In this document: piece after piece, positions 25,317-34,411 of the stretch
Layout of the letters: each line of letters starts with the position of its first letter
Position numbering within the stretch: position 1 is the stretch's first letter
Made by a program: the position numbers and the translations under genes
Notes under the pieces: model-generated
The model's input: only the letters and a program-made list of their open reading frames with translations
Told to the model about the DNA's origin: nothing
Databases searched by the model: none
Origin: Curtobacterium sp. L6-1
Lineage (GTDB): Bacteria > Actinomycetota > Actinomycetes > Actinomycetales > Microbacteriaceae
NCBI RefSeq assembly: GCF_018885305.1
Contig: NZ_CP076544.1
Coordinates: forward strand, 372,001-436,000
Direction: 5' to 3'
DNA: 64,000 nt

Positions 25317-25621
25317 CCGCCGAGCAGGTCCACCCGCGGCACCGCCTGGTCGACGTCCTGCAGCACCCGGTCCGGTTCTCCGTCGTCGCTGCACTCGACA
25401 AGGCCGAGAAGCTCGGGTTCGCCGAGGTCCGGGACGCCGTCGAGGTGAGCGACTCGGTGCTCTCCAAGCAGGTCTCGCAACTCGAGGCGGCCGGCATCGT
25501 CGACGTGCAGAAGGGCTTCGTCGGCAAGGTCCCGCGGACGACCCTCGTCCTCAGCCGGGCGGGACGCGCAGCCTGGCGGTCGCACCTGGCGGCGCTCCGC
25601 GAGATCGCCGGGGGCGACTGA
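25313..25621 (+). CDS. Winged-helix transcriptional regulator (MarR-like, short)
   Basis: A 102-residue single-domain regulator. HPRHRLVDVLQHPVRFSVVA opens the domain. The recognition helix is in EVSDSVLSKQVSQLEAAGIV (about 44-63), and the wing is GKVPRTTLVLSRAGRAAWRS. It belongs to the short winged-helix group found beside small membrane proteins in actinobacteria. The GTG start overlaps the stop of that membrane protein, so the two are made together, and the regulator probably controls this promoter. A strong terminator follows 28 bp after its stop. The ligand is unknown. Confidence 0.88.
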   Translation: MTAEQVHPRHRLVDVLQHPVRFSVVAALDKAEKLGFAEVRDAVEVSDSVLSKQVSQLEAAGIVDVQKGFVGKVPRTTLVLSRAGRAAWRSHLAALREIAGGD

Positions 25622-25648
25622 CCGGCGGCCCGCCGGGGCGGGGCGGGC

Positions 25649-25708
25649 GCGGGGCGGGCCTCCCGGACGGAGCGGCTCGTGCCGGGACCGCCGGGAGGCC
25701 CGCCCCGC
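25649..25708. terminator. Bidirectional hairpin terminator
   Basis: GCGGGGCGGGCCTCCCGG (25649-25666) pairs perfectly with 25691-25708 around a 24-nt loop. It lies between the convergent winged-helix and SDR genes and again contains the GGGCCTCCC/GGGAGGCCC word. Confidence 0.8.
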
Positions 25709-25724
25709 GTCGTGCGGGCCGGCG

Positions 25725-26642
25725 TCAGTCCGGCAGGCGGGTCCCGGTGAGGTCCTCGGCGACCGCCCACAGCGACCGGGCGAGGTCGACACCACGGGCC
25801 GAGCGCGGGACCGGCGCGAGCGTCGCCGGCCCGGTCAGGCCGAAGGGGCCGGCGGGGCCGTAGTACGCGCCGGAGACGGCGCCCGGGCCGACCGCCGCGT
25901 AGAGCAGCGGCTCGGTGCCCTGCTCGACGTCCTGCGTGAACGGCATCGCCCGGTCGGACGGTTGGAGCGGACGGTCGCGGCCGAGCGAGCGACCGGCCGT
26001 CTGCAGGTTGGTGCGGGTGAAGCCGGGGTGCGCGAGCGTCGAGGTGAGGCCCCAGTCGCGGGTGACGGCGACCTGGTGCAGGTGCAGGCCGAGCAGCAGG
26101 TCGGCGAGCTTCGACTGGGCGTAGGCGAGCCACGGCTGGTAGCCGCGCTCCCACTGCAGGTCGGCGAAGTGGATCCTGCCCGGCACCGCGGCGATGCTCG
26201 ACATCGTCGTGACGCGCGGGGCCTCGGCGCGGAGGAGCGTCGGCAGCAGCAGGTTCGTCAGGGCGAACGGGCCGAGGTAGTTCGTGCCGAACTGCAGCTC
26301 GAAGCCGTCCGTGGTCTCGAAGCGCTCGCGGGGTGCCATGACGCCGGCGTTGTTGACGAGCACGTCGAGTGGTCGGTCGTCGGCGACGATGCCCTCGGCG
26401 AAGCGGTGCACGCTCGACAGGTCGGCGAGGTCGAGCTGGCGGACCTCGAGGTCGGCGTCGGGGTGCTCGCGGCGGATCTCGGCGGCGGCGTCCTCGCCCT
26501 TGGACGGGGTGCGGACGGCGAGCACGACGCTCGCGCCGGCTCCGGCGAGGCGGCGGGCGGCCTCCTTGCCGGTGCCGCTGTTCGAGCCGGTCACGACGAT
26601 GCGTCGGCCGGTCTGGTCGGGGAGGGTCGCAGGCAGCACCAT
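25725..26642 (-). CDS. SDR family NAD(P)-dependent oxidoreductase
   Basis: A 305-residue short-chain dehydrogenase of the retinol-dehydrogenase-like group. The nucleotide motif TGSNSGTG lies at 18-25, NNAG at 97-100, the catalytic Ser-149 in TMSSIAAV, and Tyr-174/Lys-178 in YAQSK. The C-terminal half ([20 protein letters not shown]) matches members that act on hydrophobic alcohols or ketones, but the substrate is unknown. The Arg in [10 protein letters not shown] after strand 2 favours NADPH. It is divergent from an LLM oxidoreductase with 134 bp between starts, so the two may be regulated together. The start is ATG 26642. Confidence 0.92.
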   Translation of the reverse strand: MVLPATLPDQTGRRIVVTGSNSGTGKEAARRLAGAGASVVLAVRTPSKGEDAAAEIRREHPDADLEVRQLDLADLSSVHRFAEGIVADDRPLDVLVNNAGVMAPRERFETTDGFELQFGTNYLGPFALTNLLLPTLLRAEAPRVTTMSSIAAVPGRIHFADLQWERGYQPWLAYAQSKLADLLLGLHLHQVAVTRDWGLTSTLAHPGFTRTNLQTAGRSLGRDRPLQPSDRAMPFTQDVEQGTEPLLYAAVGPGAVSGAYYGPAGPFGLTGPATLAPVPRSARGVDLARSLWAVAEDLTGTRLPD

Positions 26643-26735
26643 GGCGTGGACGGTACACACGCGTGCTGGACCGCACCCGCTCGTGCTCGCGCGTCCAGGA
26701 GGGGGTGCGGTGGTGGCCGGATCGTAGTAGTTTTC

Positions 26736-26747
26736 ATGCGTTCGCAT
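26736..26747. promoter_or_regulatory. ATGCG-tt-CGCAT inverted repeat in a divergent promoter
   Basis: A 5-bp inverted repeat with a 2-bp spacer lies 29 bp before the LLM gene start, in the most AT-rich part (tagtagttttcatgcgttcg) of the gap shared with the SDR gene. It could be an operator for both; a motif this short may be chance. Confidence 0.3.
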
Positions 26748-26776
26748 TGATCGACTGCGAGATCCGGGAGGGTCAC

Positions 26777-27886
26777 ATGAGCAACGCCTTCGGTACCGAC
26801 CGACCCTCGGACGTCCCGCCCCCCGCGCCGGACCGCATCGGCCCCGTGCAGCTCGGCCTCGACACCTTCGGTGACGTCACCGAGTCGCCCGACGGCGGCC
26901 CGAAGACCCATGCCGCGACCCTGCGCGACCTCGTCGACGAGGCCGTCCTGGCCGACCAGGTCGGCATCGACTTCATCGGTGTCGGCGAGCACCACCGCGG
27001 GGACTACTCCGTGAGCGCCCCCGAGGTCGTCCTCGCCGCGATCGCCGCCCGCACCGAGCGCATCCGGATGGGCTCGGCCGTCACCGTGCTGTCCTCGGAC
27101 GACCCGGTCCGCGTCTACGAGCGCTTCGCCACGGTCGACGCGCTGTCGAACGGCCGCGCCGAGGTCATCCTGGGCCGCGGGTCCTTCACCGAGTCCTTCC
27201 CGCTGTTCGGCTTCGACCTGCAGGACTACGAGGTGCTGTTCGAGGAGAAGCTGCAGCTGTGGAGCGCCCTCCGCGGCGGGGACACCGTCACCTGGCAAGG
27301 CACGAAGCGCGCCTCGCTCGTCGAGCAGGACGTCTTCCCGAAGCTCGAGCACGGCCCGATCCCGACCTGGATCGGCGTCGGCGGATCCCCCCAGTCCGTG
27401 ATCCGCGCAGCGTCCTACGGGATGCCGCTGTTCCTCGCGATCATCGGCGGGCAGCCCGCGCAGTTCGCACCGTTCTCGCGGCTGTACCGCCAGGCGCTCG
27501 ACCAGCTCGAGCTCCCGCAGCAGCCGATCGCCATGCACTCGCCGGGCTTCGTGGCGGAGACCGACGACGAGGCCGCCGAGCGCTACTGGCCGTACCACAA
27601 GGCCGTCACCGACCAGCTCGGCCGCGAGCGTGGGTGGCCGCCCCTCGACGTCGCCGGGTACCGCGCGGGCCTGTCGGCCGGCGGCTCCCTGTACGTCGGG
27701 TCGCCGGAGACCGTGGCGCGGAAGATCGCCCGGAACATGCGGATCCTCGGCGTCTCGCGCTTCGACATGCGGTACGCGACCGGACGGCTGCCGCACGAGG
27801 ACATGATGCGGTCGATCGAGCTGTACGGCACGCGGGTGGCCCCGCGGGTGCGCGAACTGCTGGCGGAGCCGGTCCCCGTTCCCTGA
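26777..27886 (+). CDS. LLM-class flavin-dependent oxidoreductase
   Basis: A 369-residue luciferase-like enzyme using FMN or F420. The order [33 protein letters not shown] (about 68-87), [20 protein letters not shown] and [20 protein letters not shown] is that of the group 1 LLM family. The C-terminus has the [20 protein letters not shown] block that closes the barrel. It differs in class from the monooxygenase at the left edge of the window. The start at ATG 26777 has GGGAGG 8-13 bp upstream. It is divergent from the SDR gene. Substrate unknown. Confidence 0.92.
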   Translation: MSNAFGTDRPSDVPPPAPDRIGPVQLGLDTFGDVTESPDGGPKTHAATLRDLVDEAVLADQVGIDFIGVGEHHRGDYSVSAPEVVLAAIAARTERIRMGSAVTVLSSDDPVRVYERFATVDALSNGRAEVILGRGSFTESFPLFGFDLQDYEVLFEEKLQLWSALRGGDTVTWQGTKRASLVEQDVFPKLEHGPIPTWIGVGGSPQSVIRAASYGMPLFLAIIGGQPAQFAPFSRLYRQALDQLELPQQPIAMHSPGFVAETDDEAAERYWPYHKAVTDQLGRERGWPPLDVAGYRAGLSAGGSLYVGSPETVARKIARNMRILGVSRFDMRYATGRLPHEDMMRSIELYGTRVAPRVRELLAEPVPVP

Positions 27887-27980
27887 CGCCGACGGGCGGT
27901 GCGTCCGACTCGCGGGGGGACCGACCCGCGGTGTGACCGACCTATGGTTGTGGCCGGGCCGTGGCGCGGCCGACTCGCGA

Positions 27981-28010
27981 GTGGCCAGCCCGCGGGTGAC
28001 CAGCCCGCGG
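27981..28010. repeat. 15-bp tandem duplication in the gap after the LLM gene
   Basis: gtggccagcccgcgg (27981-27995) and gtgaccagcccgcgg (27996-28010) are adjacent. The surrounding 205-bp gap also contains two copies of gactcgcg. No hairpin strong enough to call a terminator was seen. Confidence 0.6.
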
Positions 28011-28091
28011 TCCGGTCGGGCGCAGCGCAGCCAGGGGGCGCGGGGTCCTTCCGCACAGTGGCTCACGGGGTCCGCGGGTACCGTCGGGCGC

Positions 28092-28715
28092 ATGTCGCCG
28101 AGCAACGAGACCACCGAACGACGGTTCCGCGGGCGGATCCTGGGCGCCGGGAGCACCTCCGGCGTCCGGTTCGTCGTCGGCATGTGGGACGCCTCGCCGT
28201 TCGGCGCCTTCACGGACGTCTTCGTCGAGCTGCCCGACGGGTCGAGCGTGCTGCTCGCCCCGGACGAGATCGTCGCCGCGTACGTCTCCGGCACCTACCG
28301 GTTCGACGCCGTGTCGGTGGTCGACATCAGCGCGCGTCGGACCGCCCGCGGGCTCGAGCTCGACGCCGGGCCGCTCGTCGCCTCGGTCGACGTCGGGGCA
28401 ATCTCACCGCTCGGCCGTGTGCTCCGCATCGTCCCGAAGCGCATCGCCCGCGACCCGCGCTGGCTGACCGTCATCGACCCGGTGGCCAAGCTCGTCGCGC
28501 CCGGCGCCGGCACGGCGGGCACCGCGGGCAACGGCCGCCGCGAGTACTACGGCGTCACCGGCGCCCACGACGTCGTCGGTGTCCGCGGCACCTGGGCGGG
28601 GGAGCCGCTCGGGGAGCTCGCACCGCTCGACCCGCCGGTCCGGTTCGGCTTCGCCTCGCTGCCGCGGATCCCGCAGGTCGTGGACGTCGAGACGACCATC
28701 CGCGAACGGGCCTGA
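28092..28715 (+). CDS. Conserved protein of unknown function
   Basis: A 207-residue soluble protein that I do not recognise. It is beta-rich and opens with RRFRGRILGAGSTSGVRFVV, then SPFGAFTDVFVELPDGSSVL (about 39-58), a domain that looks like a ligand- or nucleic-acid-binding barrel. VLRIVPKRIARDPRWLTVID (about 117-136) is a basic central segment. A Gly/Ala-rich linker (about 142-155) is followed by GVRGTWAGEPLGELAPLDPP. No signal peptide or membrane segment is present. Composition and codon use match the neighbours. The stop codon lies inside the first unit of a 25-bp tandem repeat. Confidence 0.75.
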   Translation: MSPSNETTERRFRGRILGAGSTSGVRFVVGMWDASPFGAFTDVFVELPDGSSVLLAPDEIVAAYVSGTYRFDAVSVVDISARRTARGLELDAGPLVASVDVGAISPLGRVLRIVPKRIARDPRWLTVIDPVAKLVAPGAGTAGTAGNGRREYYGVTGAHDVVGVRGTWAGEPLGELAPLDPPVRFGFASLPRIPQVVDVETTIRERA

Positions 28716-28780
28716 GACCGCCCTCCGAGGACGGGCCTGAGACCGCCGTCGGCGGACGGGCCTGAGACCGCCGTCGGCGG
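28706..28780. repeat. 25-bp tandem repeat, three copies, spanning a stop codon
   Basis: acgggcctgagaccgccgtc followed by ggcgg occurs exactly at 28731-28755 and 28756-28780 and with three changes at 28706-28730. The TGA of the unknown gene (28713-28715) lies in unit 1, so the repeats each carry a copy of the gene's last codons plus stop. Confidence 0.85.
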
Positions 28781-28999
28781 ACGGGCTCCTGTCGCGCGCT
28801 CCGCGACCCGGCCACCGGCGGACGGGTGCCGGACGCCCGGAGCGGGGCGTGCCTCCCGTCCGGTGGCGGTCGCGCGCCCGGTGCCGGGCCGGTGGTGCTC
28901 GCGCGCGCCCAGTCTCGAGGGGCACACTGGTCGGAACGGTTCGCGCCCCGACGTCGGCCGGTCGTGTCGACGACGGGGTGCACGACGCAAAGGAGCATC

Positions 29000-29491
29000 A
29001 TGACCGACACCCAGACCGACCACCGCGCCGCCATCTCCGACATCGTCCACGGCGCCCGGACGGCACTCCTCACGACCGTGAGCGAGGACGGGCAACTCCA
29101 CGCCCGACCCCTCGCCGTGCAGGACAAGTCCTTCCACGGGTCGCTGCGCTTCCTCGTGCAGGACGGCAGCGAGAAGGTCGAGGACATCGCCCGGAACCCG
29201 CACGTCAACGTGGCGATCGAGTCGCAGGGCGGCTACCTGTCCATCGCGGGGACGGCGACCGTCACCGAGGACCGGGCGGTCGTCGACGAGCTGTGGTCCC
29301 CGTTCGCCGAGGCGTGGTTCCCGGACGGACGCGACGACCCCTCCATCCGGCTGCTCACGGTCGAGGGCGTCTCGGTGGAGTACTGGACGCAGGACACCGG
29401 GCCGGTGGGGAGCCTCGTGCAGACCCTCAAGGCGGCGCTCGGCCACCAGTCGCAGCCGGACGTCGGCAGGCACGGGACCCTCGAGGTCTAG
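29000..29491 (+). CDS. Pyridoxamine 5'-phosphate oxidase family protein (general stress 26-like)
   Basis: A 163-residue flavin-binding split-barrel protein. It follows the general stress protein 26 pattern: ARTALLTTVSEDGQLHARPL (about 19-38), RFLVQDGSEKVEDIARNPHV (about 50-69), GGYLSIAGTATVTEDRAVVD and WSPFAEAWFPDGRDDPSIRL. Relatives bind FMN or FAD, and some actinobacterial ones F420. Its own reaction is unknown. AGGAG at 28991-28995 is an ideal ribosome-binding site for ATG 29000. The gene stands alone, with repeat-rich gaps on both sides. Confidence 0.92.
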   Translation: MTDTQTDHRAAISDIVHGARTALLTTVSEDGQLHARPLAVQDKSFHGSLRFLVQDGSEKVEDIARNPHVNVAIESQGGYLSIAGTATVTEDRAVVDELWSPFAEAWFPDGRDDPSIRLLTVEGVSVEYWTQDTGPVGSLVQTLKAALGHQSQPDVGRHGTLEV

Positions 29492-29560
29492 CGGCGACGG
29501 CGTCGCCCGGGTCCGCGCGTCGGCCCGGGCGGCGCGGGCGTCCCTGGCGGCCCGGGCAGC

Positions 29561-29638
29561 GCGGCGGTTCGGGCGGCGCGGGCGGCGCGGCGGCTCGGGC
29601 GGCGCGGGCGGCGCGGCGGCTCGGGCGGCCCGGGCGGC
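29561..29638. repeat. 26-bp GC-only-like tandem repeat, three copies
   Basis: Units 29561-29586, 29587-29612 and 29613-29638 follow gcggcggctcgggcggcgcg plus ggcggc with single changes. The repeat fills the gap between the PNPOx-like and glycosyltransferase genes. A stable G/C structure could help end transcription from both sides. Confidence 0.85.
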
Positions 29639-29668
29639 GCGAGGGCCCGACGGCCGTCTGGCCCGGGG

Positions 29669-30910
29669 TCAGGGCGGGCCGAGCAGCCAGAGGATCGAGA
29701 CGAACACCGGCTGCAGCACGAGCGCGCCGATCACCAGGGTCCACCGCATCGCCGGCTTCGCCACGAGCTCGGGCGACCCCATCAGCGGTGCCAGGGGCAT
29801 GAGCAGCCGCGGCGTCGACGCCATCGGCAGCGACACCGCGAAGACGTACAGCGCGTACCCGGCGGCGAACACGATCGTCGTCGTGCCGAGCGTCCGCGTC
29901 GAGCGGCGCGACAACCACAGCGGGTACAGCACGAGCAGCAGCACGACCATGAGCACGCCGCCCACGCCGAGCCACTTCGCGGTGGTCAGGAACCACGGCG
30001 ACAGCGGGACGAAGTGCACGCGGCCGATGAAGTTCACCCACCACGACATCTCGGTCGCCAGGTACGCGTCAGGACGTCCGGTCGCCCAGCCGGCGATGAG
30101 CGGCCACGCCGAACCGGCCGCAGCCATCACGAGCCCGGCGGCGACGACGCGCACGCGCTCGCCCACCGGGAACACGTCGAGCGTCCGGCTGCCCGAGCGA
30201 CGGGCCGCGACGTACCGGACGAGCGCGAGGACCCCGAGGGTGAGCGGGATCGCCAGGGCACCCGGCCGGGTGAACGCGGCGACGACGCCGAGCACCGTGA
30301 GCAACCCGTACCGCCGCCGCTCCATCGCGAGCAGCGCCCCGAAGGTGAGCGCCAGGAACGCGGTCTCGGCGTACCCGACCTGCAGCAGGAACGACAGCGG
30401 GCCGCACGTGAAGAAGAACACCGCCCACAGCGCCGCCGTGCTTCCCGCGTGCTCCTGCACGAGGCGGTGCAGCAGGAACGTCGCGACGAGACCGGCGACG
30501 ACCGCGACCGCCGGCGCCCCGATGGAGAAGGGCAGGCCGGTCGACACGGTCAGCAGTCGGATCGTGAAGGGGAACGCGGGCAGGAAGGCCCAGGCGTTCT
30601 GCGCGACGTGGCCCGTCGCGTCGAGCGGCAGCACCGACGGGTAGCCGTGCAGTGAAATCGCCTCGTAGTACTGGCCGTCCCACGAGGTCAGGAACGCCGT
30701 GAAGCCCTGGTCGTTGCCCCAGATCGCGTTGTCGGGCTGCACCCGGCTGACCAGGGGGTAGGCGACCATCAGCCAGGTCGTCGACACCAGACGGCCGACG
30801 GCCCAGAGCACCAGGACCGCCGCCCACGCAGGCAGGCTGAGCACGGTGTCGACCACACGGCGGTGCCCCGCGGCGACCGAGCCGGTCAGGACCCCGTCCA
30901 GCCGGCTCAT
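29669..30910 (-). CDS. Polytopic GT-C glycosyltransferase, PIG-V/mannosyltransferase-like
   Basis: A 413-residue membrane protein with about ten to eleven hydrophobic helices. The first external loop contains SWDGQYYEAISLHGYPSVLP (about 76-95), the WDG..Y motif of PIG-V-type mannosyltransferases that use polyprenyl-phosphate sugars. QNAWAFLPAFPFTIRLLTVS continues the family pattern. Further helices carry FFFTCGPLSFLLQVGYAETA, also typical. It should transfer a sugar to a lipid or wall glycan outside the membrane. No polyprenyl-phosphate sugar synthase lies nearby. The start at ATG 30910 opposes the MFS gene. Acceptor unknown. Confidence 0.82.
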   Translation of the reverse strand: MSRLDGVLTGSVAAGHRRVVDTVLSLPAWAAVLVLWAVGRLVSTTWLMVAYPLVSRVQPDNAIWGNDQGFTAFLTSWDGQYYEAISLHGYPSVLPLDATGHVAQNAWAFLPAFPFTIRLLTVSTGLPFSIGAPAVAVVAGLVATFLLHRLVQEHAGSTAALWAVFFFTCGPLSFLLQVGYAETAFLALTFGALLAMERRRYGLLTVLGVVAAFTRPGALAIPLTLGVLALVRYVAARRSGSRTLDVFPVGERVRVVAAGLVMAAAGSAWPLIAGWATGRPDAYLATEMSWWVNFIGRVHFVPLSPWFLTTAKWLGVGGVLMVVLLLVLYPLWLSRRSTRTLGTTTIVFAAGYALYVFAVSLPMASTPRLLMPLAPLMGSPELVAKPAMRWTLVIGALVLQPVFVSILWLLGPP

Positions 30911-31064
30911 GCGCGCGGTCCGTGGAGGTCGGGAACGGCAGACGGCACGACCCCACGGTAGTCGTCGATCGCTGAGGAGCCGGAACGCGCGTCGCCGCGC
31001 CGTCGTACCGGACCCGGCCACGGGCCTCCCGGCCGGAACCCGAGCGCGACTAGCATTCGAGGCG

Positions 31065-32489
31065 ATGACGACGACGACACGACGGACGAGCAGCACGGCG
31101 GTCGCCGTGCTCGTGGCGGGCACCTTCTTCATGGAGCTCCTCGACGGCACGATCCTGGCCACCGCAGCACCCGCGATGGGACGCGACCTCGGCGTCGACT
31201 CCGCCGCCGTCGGCGTCGCGATCACCGCCTACCTCGTCACCCTCGCCGTGTTCATCCCGGTCAGCGGGTGGATCACCGACCGGGTCGGCTCACGCACCGT
31301 CTTCGTCGGCGCGATCGCGCTGTTCACCGTCGCGTCGGCGCTCTGCGCCGCCTCCACCGGCCTCGTCGAGCTGACGCTCTGGCGCGTCCTGCAGGGCCTG
31401 GGCGGCGCGCTCATGGTGCCGGTCGGGAGGCTCGTGGTGCTCCGCAGCGCCGGTCGCGAGCGTCTCGTCACGGCCATCGCGATCCTCACCTGGCCGGCGC
31501 TCGCCGCGCCGATCATCGCGCCGTTCCTCGGCGGGGTGCTCGTCGACACCCTGTCGTGGCACTGGATCTTCCTCGTGAACATCCCGCTCGGGGTCGTCGC
31601 CGTCGTCGCGGCGCTCGTGCTCGTGCCGCAGGAGCGCGCGCCGGAACGGGTCCCGTTCGACTGGCGCGGGTCGCTGCTCGCCTGCCTCGGGCTCGGTGCG
31701 CTCGTCGTCATGGCGTCCCTGCTCGCCCTCGAGTCCGTCCCCGTCGTGCCCGCCGCCCTGGCCGGCGTCGTCGGCGCGGTGTGCACCTGGCTCGCGATCC
31801 GGCACTTCCTGCGGGCACCGCATCCGATCATGGGGCTCGAGGCGTTCCGGCTCGAGACCTTCCGGGTGTCCCACGCCGGCGGCAGCCTGTTCCGTCTGGC
31901 GGTCTCCGCGGTGCCGTTCGTCCTCCCGCTGCTGTTCCAGGACGCGTGGGGGTGGAGTGCCCTGCAGGCCGGGTCCGCCGTGCTCTGGGTGTTCGTCGGC
32001 AACCTCGGGATCAAGCCCGCGACGACCCCGTTCCTGCGCTGGTGGGGCTACCGACCGGTCATCGTGGTGTCCTCCGCCGTGGCCGCGCTGTCCGTCGTCG
32101 CGATGGTGTTCCTGACGCCGGAGACGCCGTTCTGGGTGCTCGCCGTCCTCCTGGTCGTCAGCGGTGCCGCGCGCTCGGTCGGGTTCACCGCGTACAACAC
32201 CATCGCCTTCGCCGACGTCGAGCAGCCCGGGATGACGGCGGCGAACACGCTCTCCTCGACCCTGCAGCAGACCGCGGCGGGCTTCGGGGTCGCGGTCGCC
32301 GCGGTCGTGCTCCGGGCCGCGTCCGGCATCGGTGGGGAGGGGCTCGCCGGCACCGCCCCGTACGCCGTCGCGTTCGCGGTCATCGCGGTGCTGCTCGTCG
32401 TGGCCTGCGTCGAGGGACTGCTCATGAGCCGGACCGCGGGGGAGACCGTGCGACCGGCGCGTCAGGTGCGGGTGGGCGCGCGGGGTTGA
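31065..32489 (+). CDS. MFS transporter, DHA2-like drug efflux
   Basis: A 474-residue major facilitator protein with about fourteen hydrophobic helices. FFMELLDGTILATAAPAMGR (about 21-40) is motif D1 of the drug:H+ antiporter-2 group. GWITDRVGSRTVFVGAIALF (about 67-86) is motif A, and WRVLQGLGGALMVPVGRLVV is motif B with its Arg. The ends of helices 5 and 6 (LGGVLVDTLSWHWIFLVNIP) match motif C of exporters. The start is ATG 31065. It is divergent from the glycosyltransferase. No regulator is adjacent and the substrate is unknown. Confidence 0.92.
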   Translation: MTTTTRRTSSTAVAVLVAGTFFMELLDGTILATAAPAMGRDLGVDSAAVGVAITAYLVTLAVFIPVSGWITDRVGSRTVFVGAIALFTVASALCAASTGLVELTLWRVLQGLGGALMVPVGRLVVLRSAGRERLVTAIAILTWPALAAPIIAPFLGGVLVDTLSWHWIFLVNIPLGVVAVVAALVLVPQERAPERVPFDWRGSLLACLGLGALVVMASLLALESVPVVPAALAGVVGAVCTWLAIRHFLRAPHPIMGLEAFRLETFRVSHAGGSLFRLAVSAVPFVLPLLFQDAWGWSALQAGSAVLWVFVGNLGIKPATTPFLRWWGYRPVIVVSSAVAALSVVAMVFLTPETPFWVLAVLLVVSGAARSVGFTAYNTIAFADVEQPGMTAANTLSSTLQQTAAGFGVAVAAVVLRAASGIGGEGLAGTAPYAVAFAVIAVLLVVACVEGLLMSRTAGETVRPARQVRVGARG

Positions 32490-32707
32490 GGGGGCGGGTG
32501 TTCCTGCGTGGCGCGCGTGGCGCTGGGGCGCCGGGGCACCGGTGGGTGCCGGTGCGCGGGGGCGGGAGGCTCGTCACCGGGCGGCCACCGGGCGGTCACG
32601 TGTCCGGAGACCGCACCGCGCTACAGTCTCAGCAACCTGCTGTGGTGCCCGAGTACCGTGACCGCGGCAGGCGAGCGGGCCGACCAGGGCCCAGGACGGA
32701 AGGCAGC

Positions 32708-33484
32708 ATGGCGGCGCCACACGAGCAGGCAACGACCGACTCGACCACCGAGGTCCAGCAGACAACGTTGCGTGTCGTCAGCTACAACCTGCGCGAGCAC
32801 ACCGCGAACGGTGAACTCGCCGCACTGGCCGAGTCCTCGCAGGCCGACGTGCTCTGCGTCCAGGAGTGCGACAGCACCGACCTCGCCAGCACCGTCGGCG
32901 GACTGAGCCTCGCCGCCTCCACCCAGGCGAACCGTCTCGGCCTGGCGATCTACAAGCGCGACGACCGCTTCGAGGTCCGCGACGTCGGCATCCACTCGCT
33001 GCAGAAGTCCCTGCACGACCGGGTCCTGTCACCCGCGCACGAGCGCCTCATCGCCATGCACCTGTACGACCGGCATGCCCAAGCCGAGGTCATCGTCGCC
33101 TCCTTCCACGCCTCACCCCTGACCGCGACGAACTCGCTGCGGCGCAAGCAGATCGAGGCCGCGCACGACTTCGTCCGTGACCTGTCGAGCGAGGCGCCGG
33201 CGATCATGGTCGGCGACTTCAACTACCCGTGGTTCCAGACGAACCTGCGTCGGAAGATCGAGGAGTCCGGCTTCGCGCTGTCCCTCTCCGACCAGCCGAC
33301 CTACCTGCGGTACCGGAAGTTCACCGGGCACTTCGACTTCGCCACGAGCGTCGGGCTGCACATCGCCGGCGTCGAGACCCTGCCCGCGGGCATCTCCGAC
33401 CACCGACCGATCCTGGTGCGTGCGAACTACGAGGCCCCCGCCGTCGCGGACGCCCCCGCAGCGTCGGACGCTCCCGCCGCGTAG
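32708..33484 (+). CDS. Endonuclease/exonuclease/phosphatase (EEP) superfamily protein
   Basis: A 258-residue metal-dependent hydrolase of the EEP (DNase I-like) fold. The catalytic set is in order: NLREHT (Asn), VLCVQECDS (Glu), ASFHASPLTATN (His), MVGDFNYPW (Asp, Asn) and the terminal GISDHRPIL (Asp-His). The family covers nucleases, sphingomyelinases and inositol phosphatases, so the substrate is open. No signal peptide is seen and the start at ATG 32708 is clear, so it should act in the cytosol. The C-terminal 20 residues are Ala/Pro-rich and disordered. A large REP-like array follows directly after its stop. Confidence 0.9.
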   Translation: MAAPHEQATTDSTTEVQQTTLRVVSYNLREHTANGELAALAESSQADVLCVQECDSTDLASTVGGLSLAASTQANRLGLAIYKRDDRFEVRDVGIHSLQKSLHDRVLSPAHERLIAMHLYDRHAQAEVIVASFHASPLTATNSLRRKQIEAAHDFVRDLSSEAPAIMVGDFNYPWFQTNLRRKIEESGFALSLSDQPTYLRYRKFTGHFDFATSVGLHIAGVETLPAGISDHRPILVRANYEAPAVADAPAASDAPAA

Positions 33485-34000
33485 CGCCGTCGGCACCTGG
33501 CCCGCTGCCGCCGGTCCCGGCGGCACCACCGGTGCCACGCGCCTCCAGGTCGCACGACGCGCCGCCCGCCGGTCCCCGAGGTAGCACGACGTGCCGCGCG
33601 TGTCTCGTCGAGGTCGCACGACGTGCCGCTGGCGGTGGCATTCGGCGACGGATCGTGCGGCCCGGCAGGGGCCGGGGGCGGACCGGCGGCGGTCTCGTGA
33701 CGGAGGTCGGGCCTCCTGGCAGTACCGATGGGCTGCCGGGGTCGCACGACGTGCCGCGCGCGTGTCGCCGGGGTCGCACGAACTGCCGCTGTGCCCGGCA
33801 GCTGGCGGCAGATCGTGCGACCTCGACGGGGGCGGCCGCGCGCGTCGCCGCAGATCGTGCGACCTCGACGGGGCGGCCGCGCGAGTCGCCGCTGGCTGGA
33901 GCGCTCGGCGACGGAACGTGCGACTTCGTTAGGGTCCGGGACGGACCGGCGGCGGTCTCGTGACGGAGATCGGGCCTCCTGGCAGTACCGGTGGGCTGCC

Positions 34001-34326
34001 GAGGTCGCACGACGCGCCGCGCACGCGCCACCGGGGTCGCGCGAACTGACGCGTCCCGCGGTGTCGTGCGGCACTTCGTGCGACCTCGGCCCGGAACGGC
34101 GACCGGACCGGCGGCGGGTTGCCGGGCGGAGGCCGGGCCTCCTAGGGATGCCGGCCGCCTGCCGAGGTCGCACGACGCGCCGCGCACGCGCCACCGGGGT
34201 CGCGCGAACTGACGCGTCCCGCGGTGTCGTGCGGCACTTCGTGCGACCTCGGCCCGGAACGGCGACCGGACCGGCGGCGGGTTGCCGGGCGGAGGCCGGG
34301 CCTCCTAGGGATGCCGGCCGCCTGCC
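34001..34326. repeat. Two perfect tandem 163-bp units within the REP-like array
   Basis: Positions 34001-34163 and 34164-34326 are identical as far as I can check by eye. Each holds inward-facing GAGGTCGCACGACGCGCC and GGCACTTCGTGCGACCTC arms plus a conserved right part with GGAGGCCGGGCCTCC. Identity indicates a recent duplication. A third copy begins at 34327 but diverges after about 20 bp. Confidence 0.85.
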
Positions 34327-34360
34327 GAGGTCGCACGACGTGCCGTGCGCGTGTCGCCGG

Positions 34361-34411
34361 GGTCGCACGAACTGCCGCCGGGCGCGGGCGGGGGCGGCAG
34401 TTCGTGCGACC
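34361..34411. terminator. Strong hairpin at the metI end of the REP-like array
   Basis: GGTCGCACGAACTGCCGCC (34361-34379) pairs perfectly with 34393-34411 around a 13-nt loop: a 19-bp stem, 58 bp past the metI stop. It is the best candidate terminator for the methionine operon. Confidence 0.65.
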
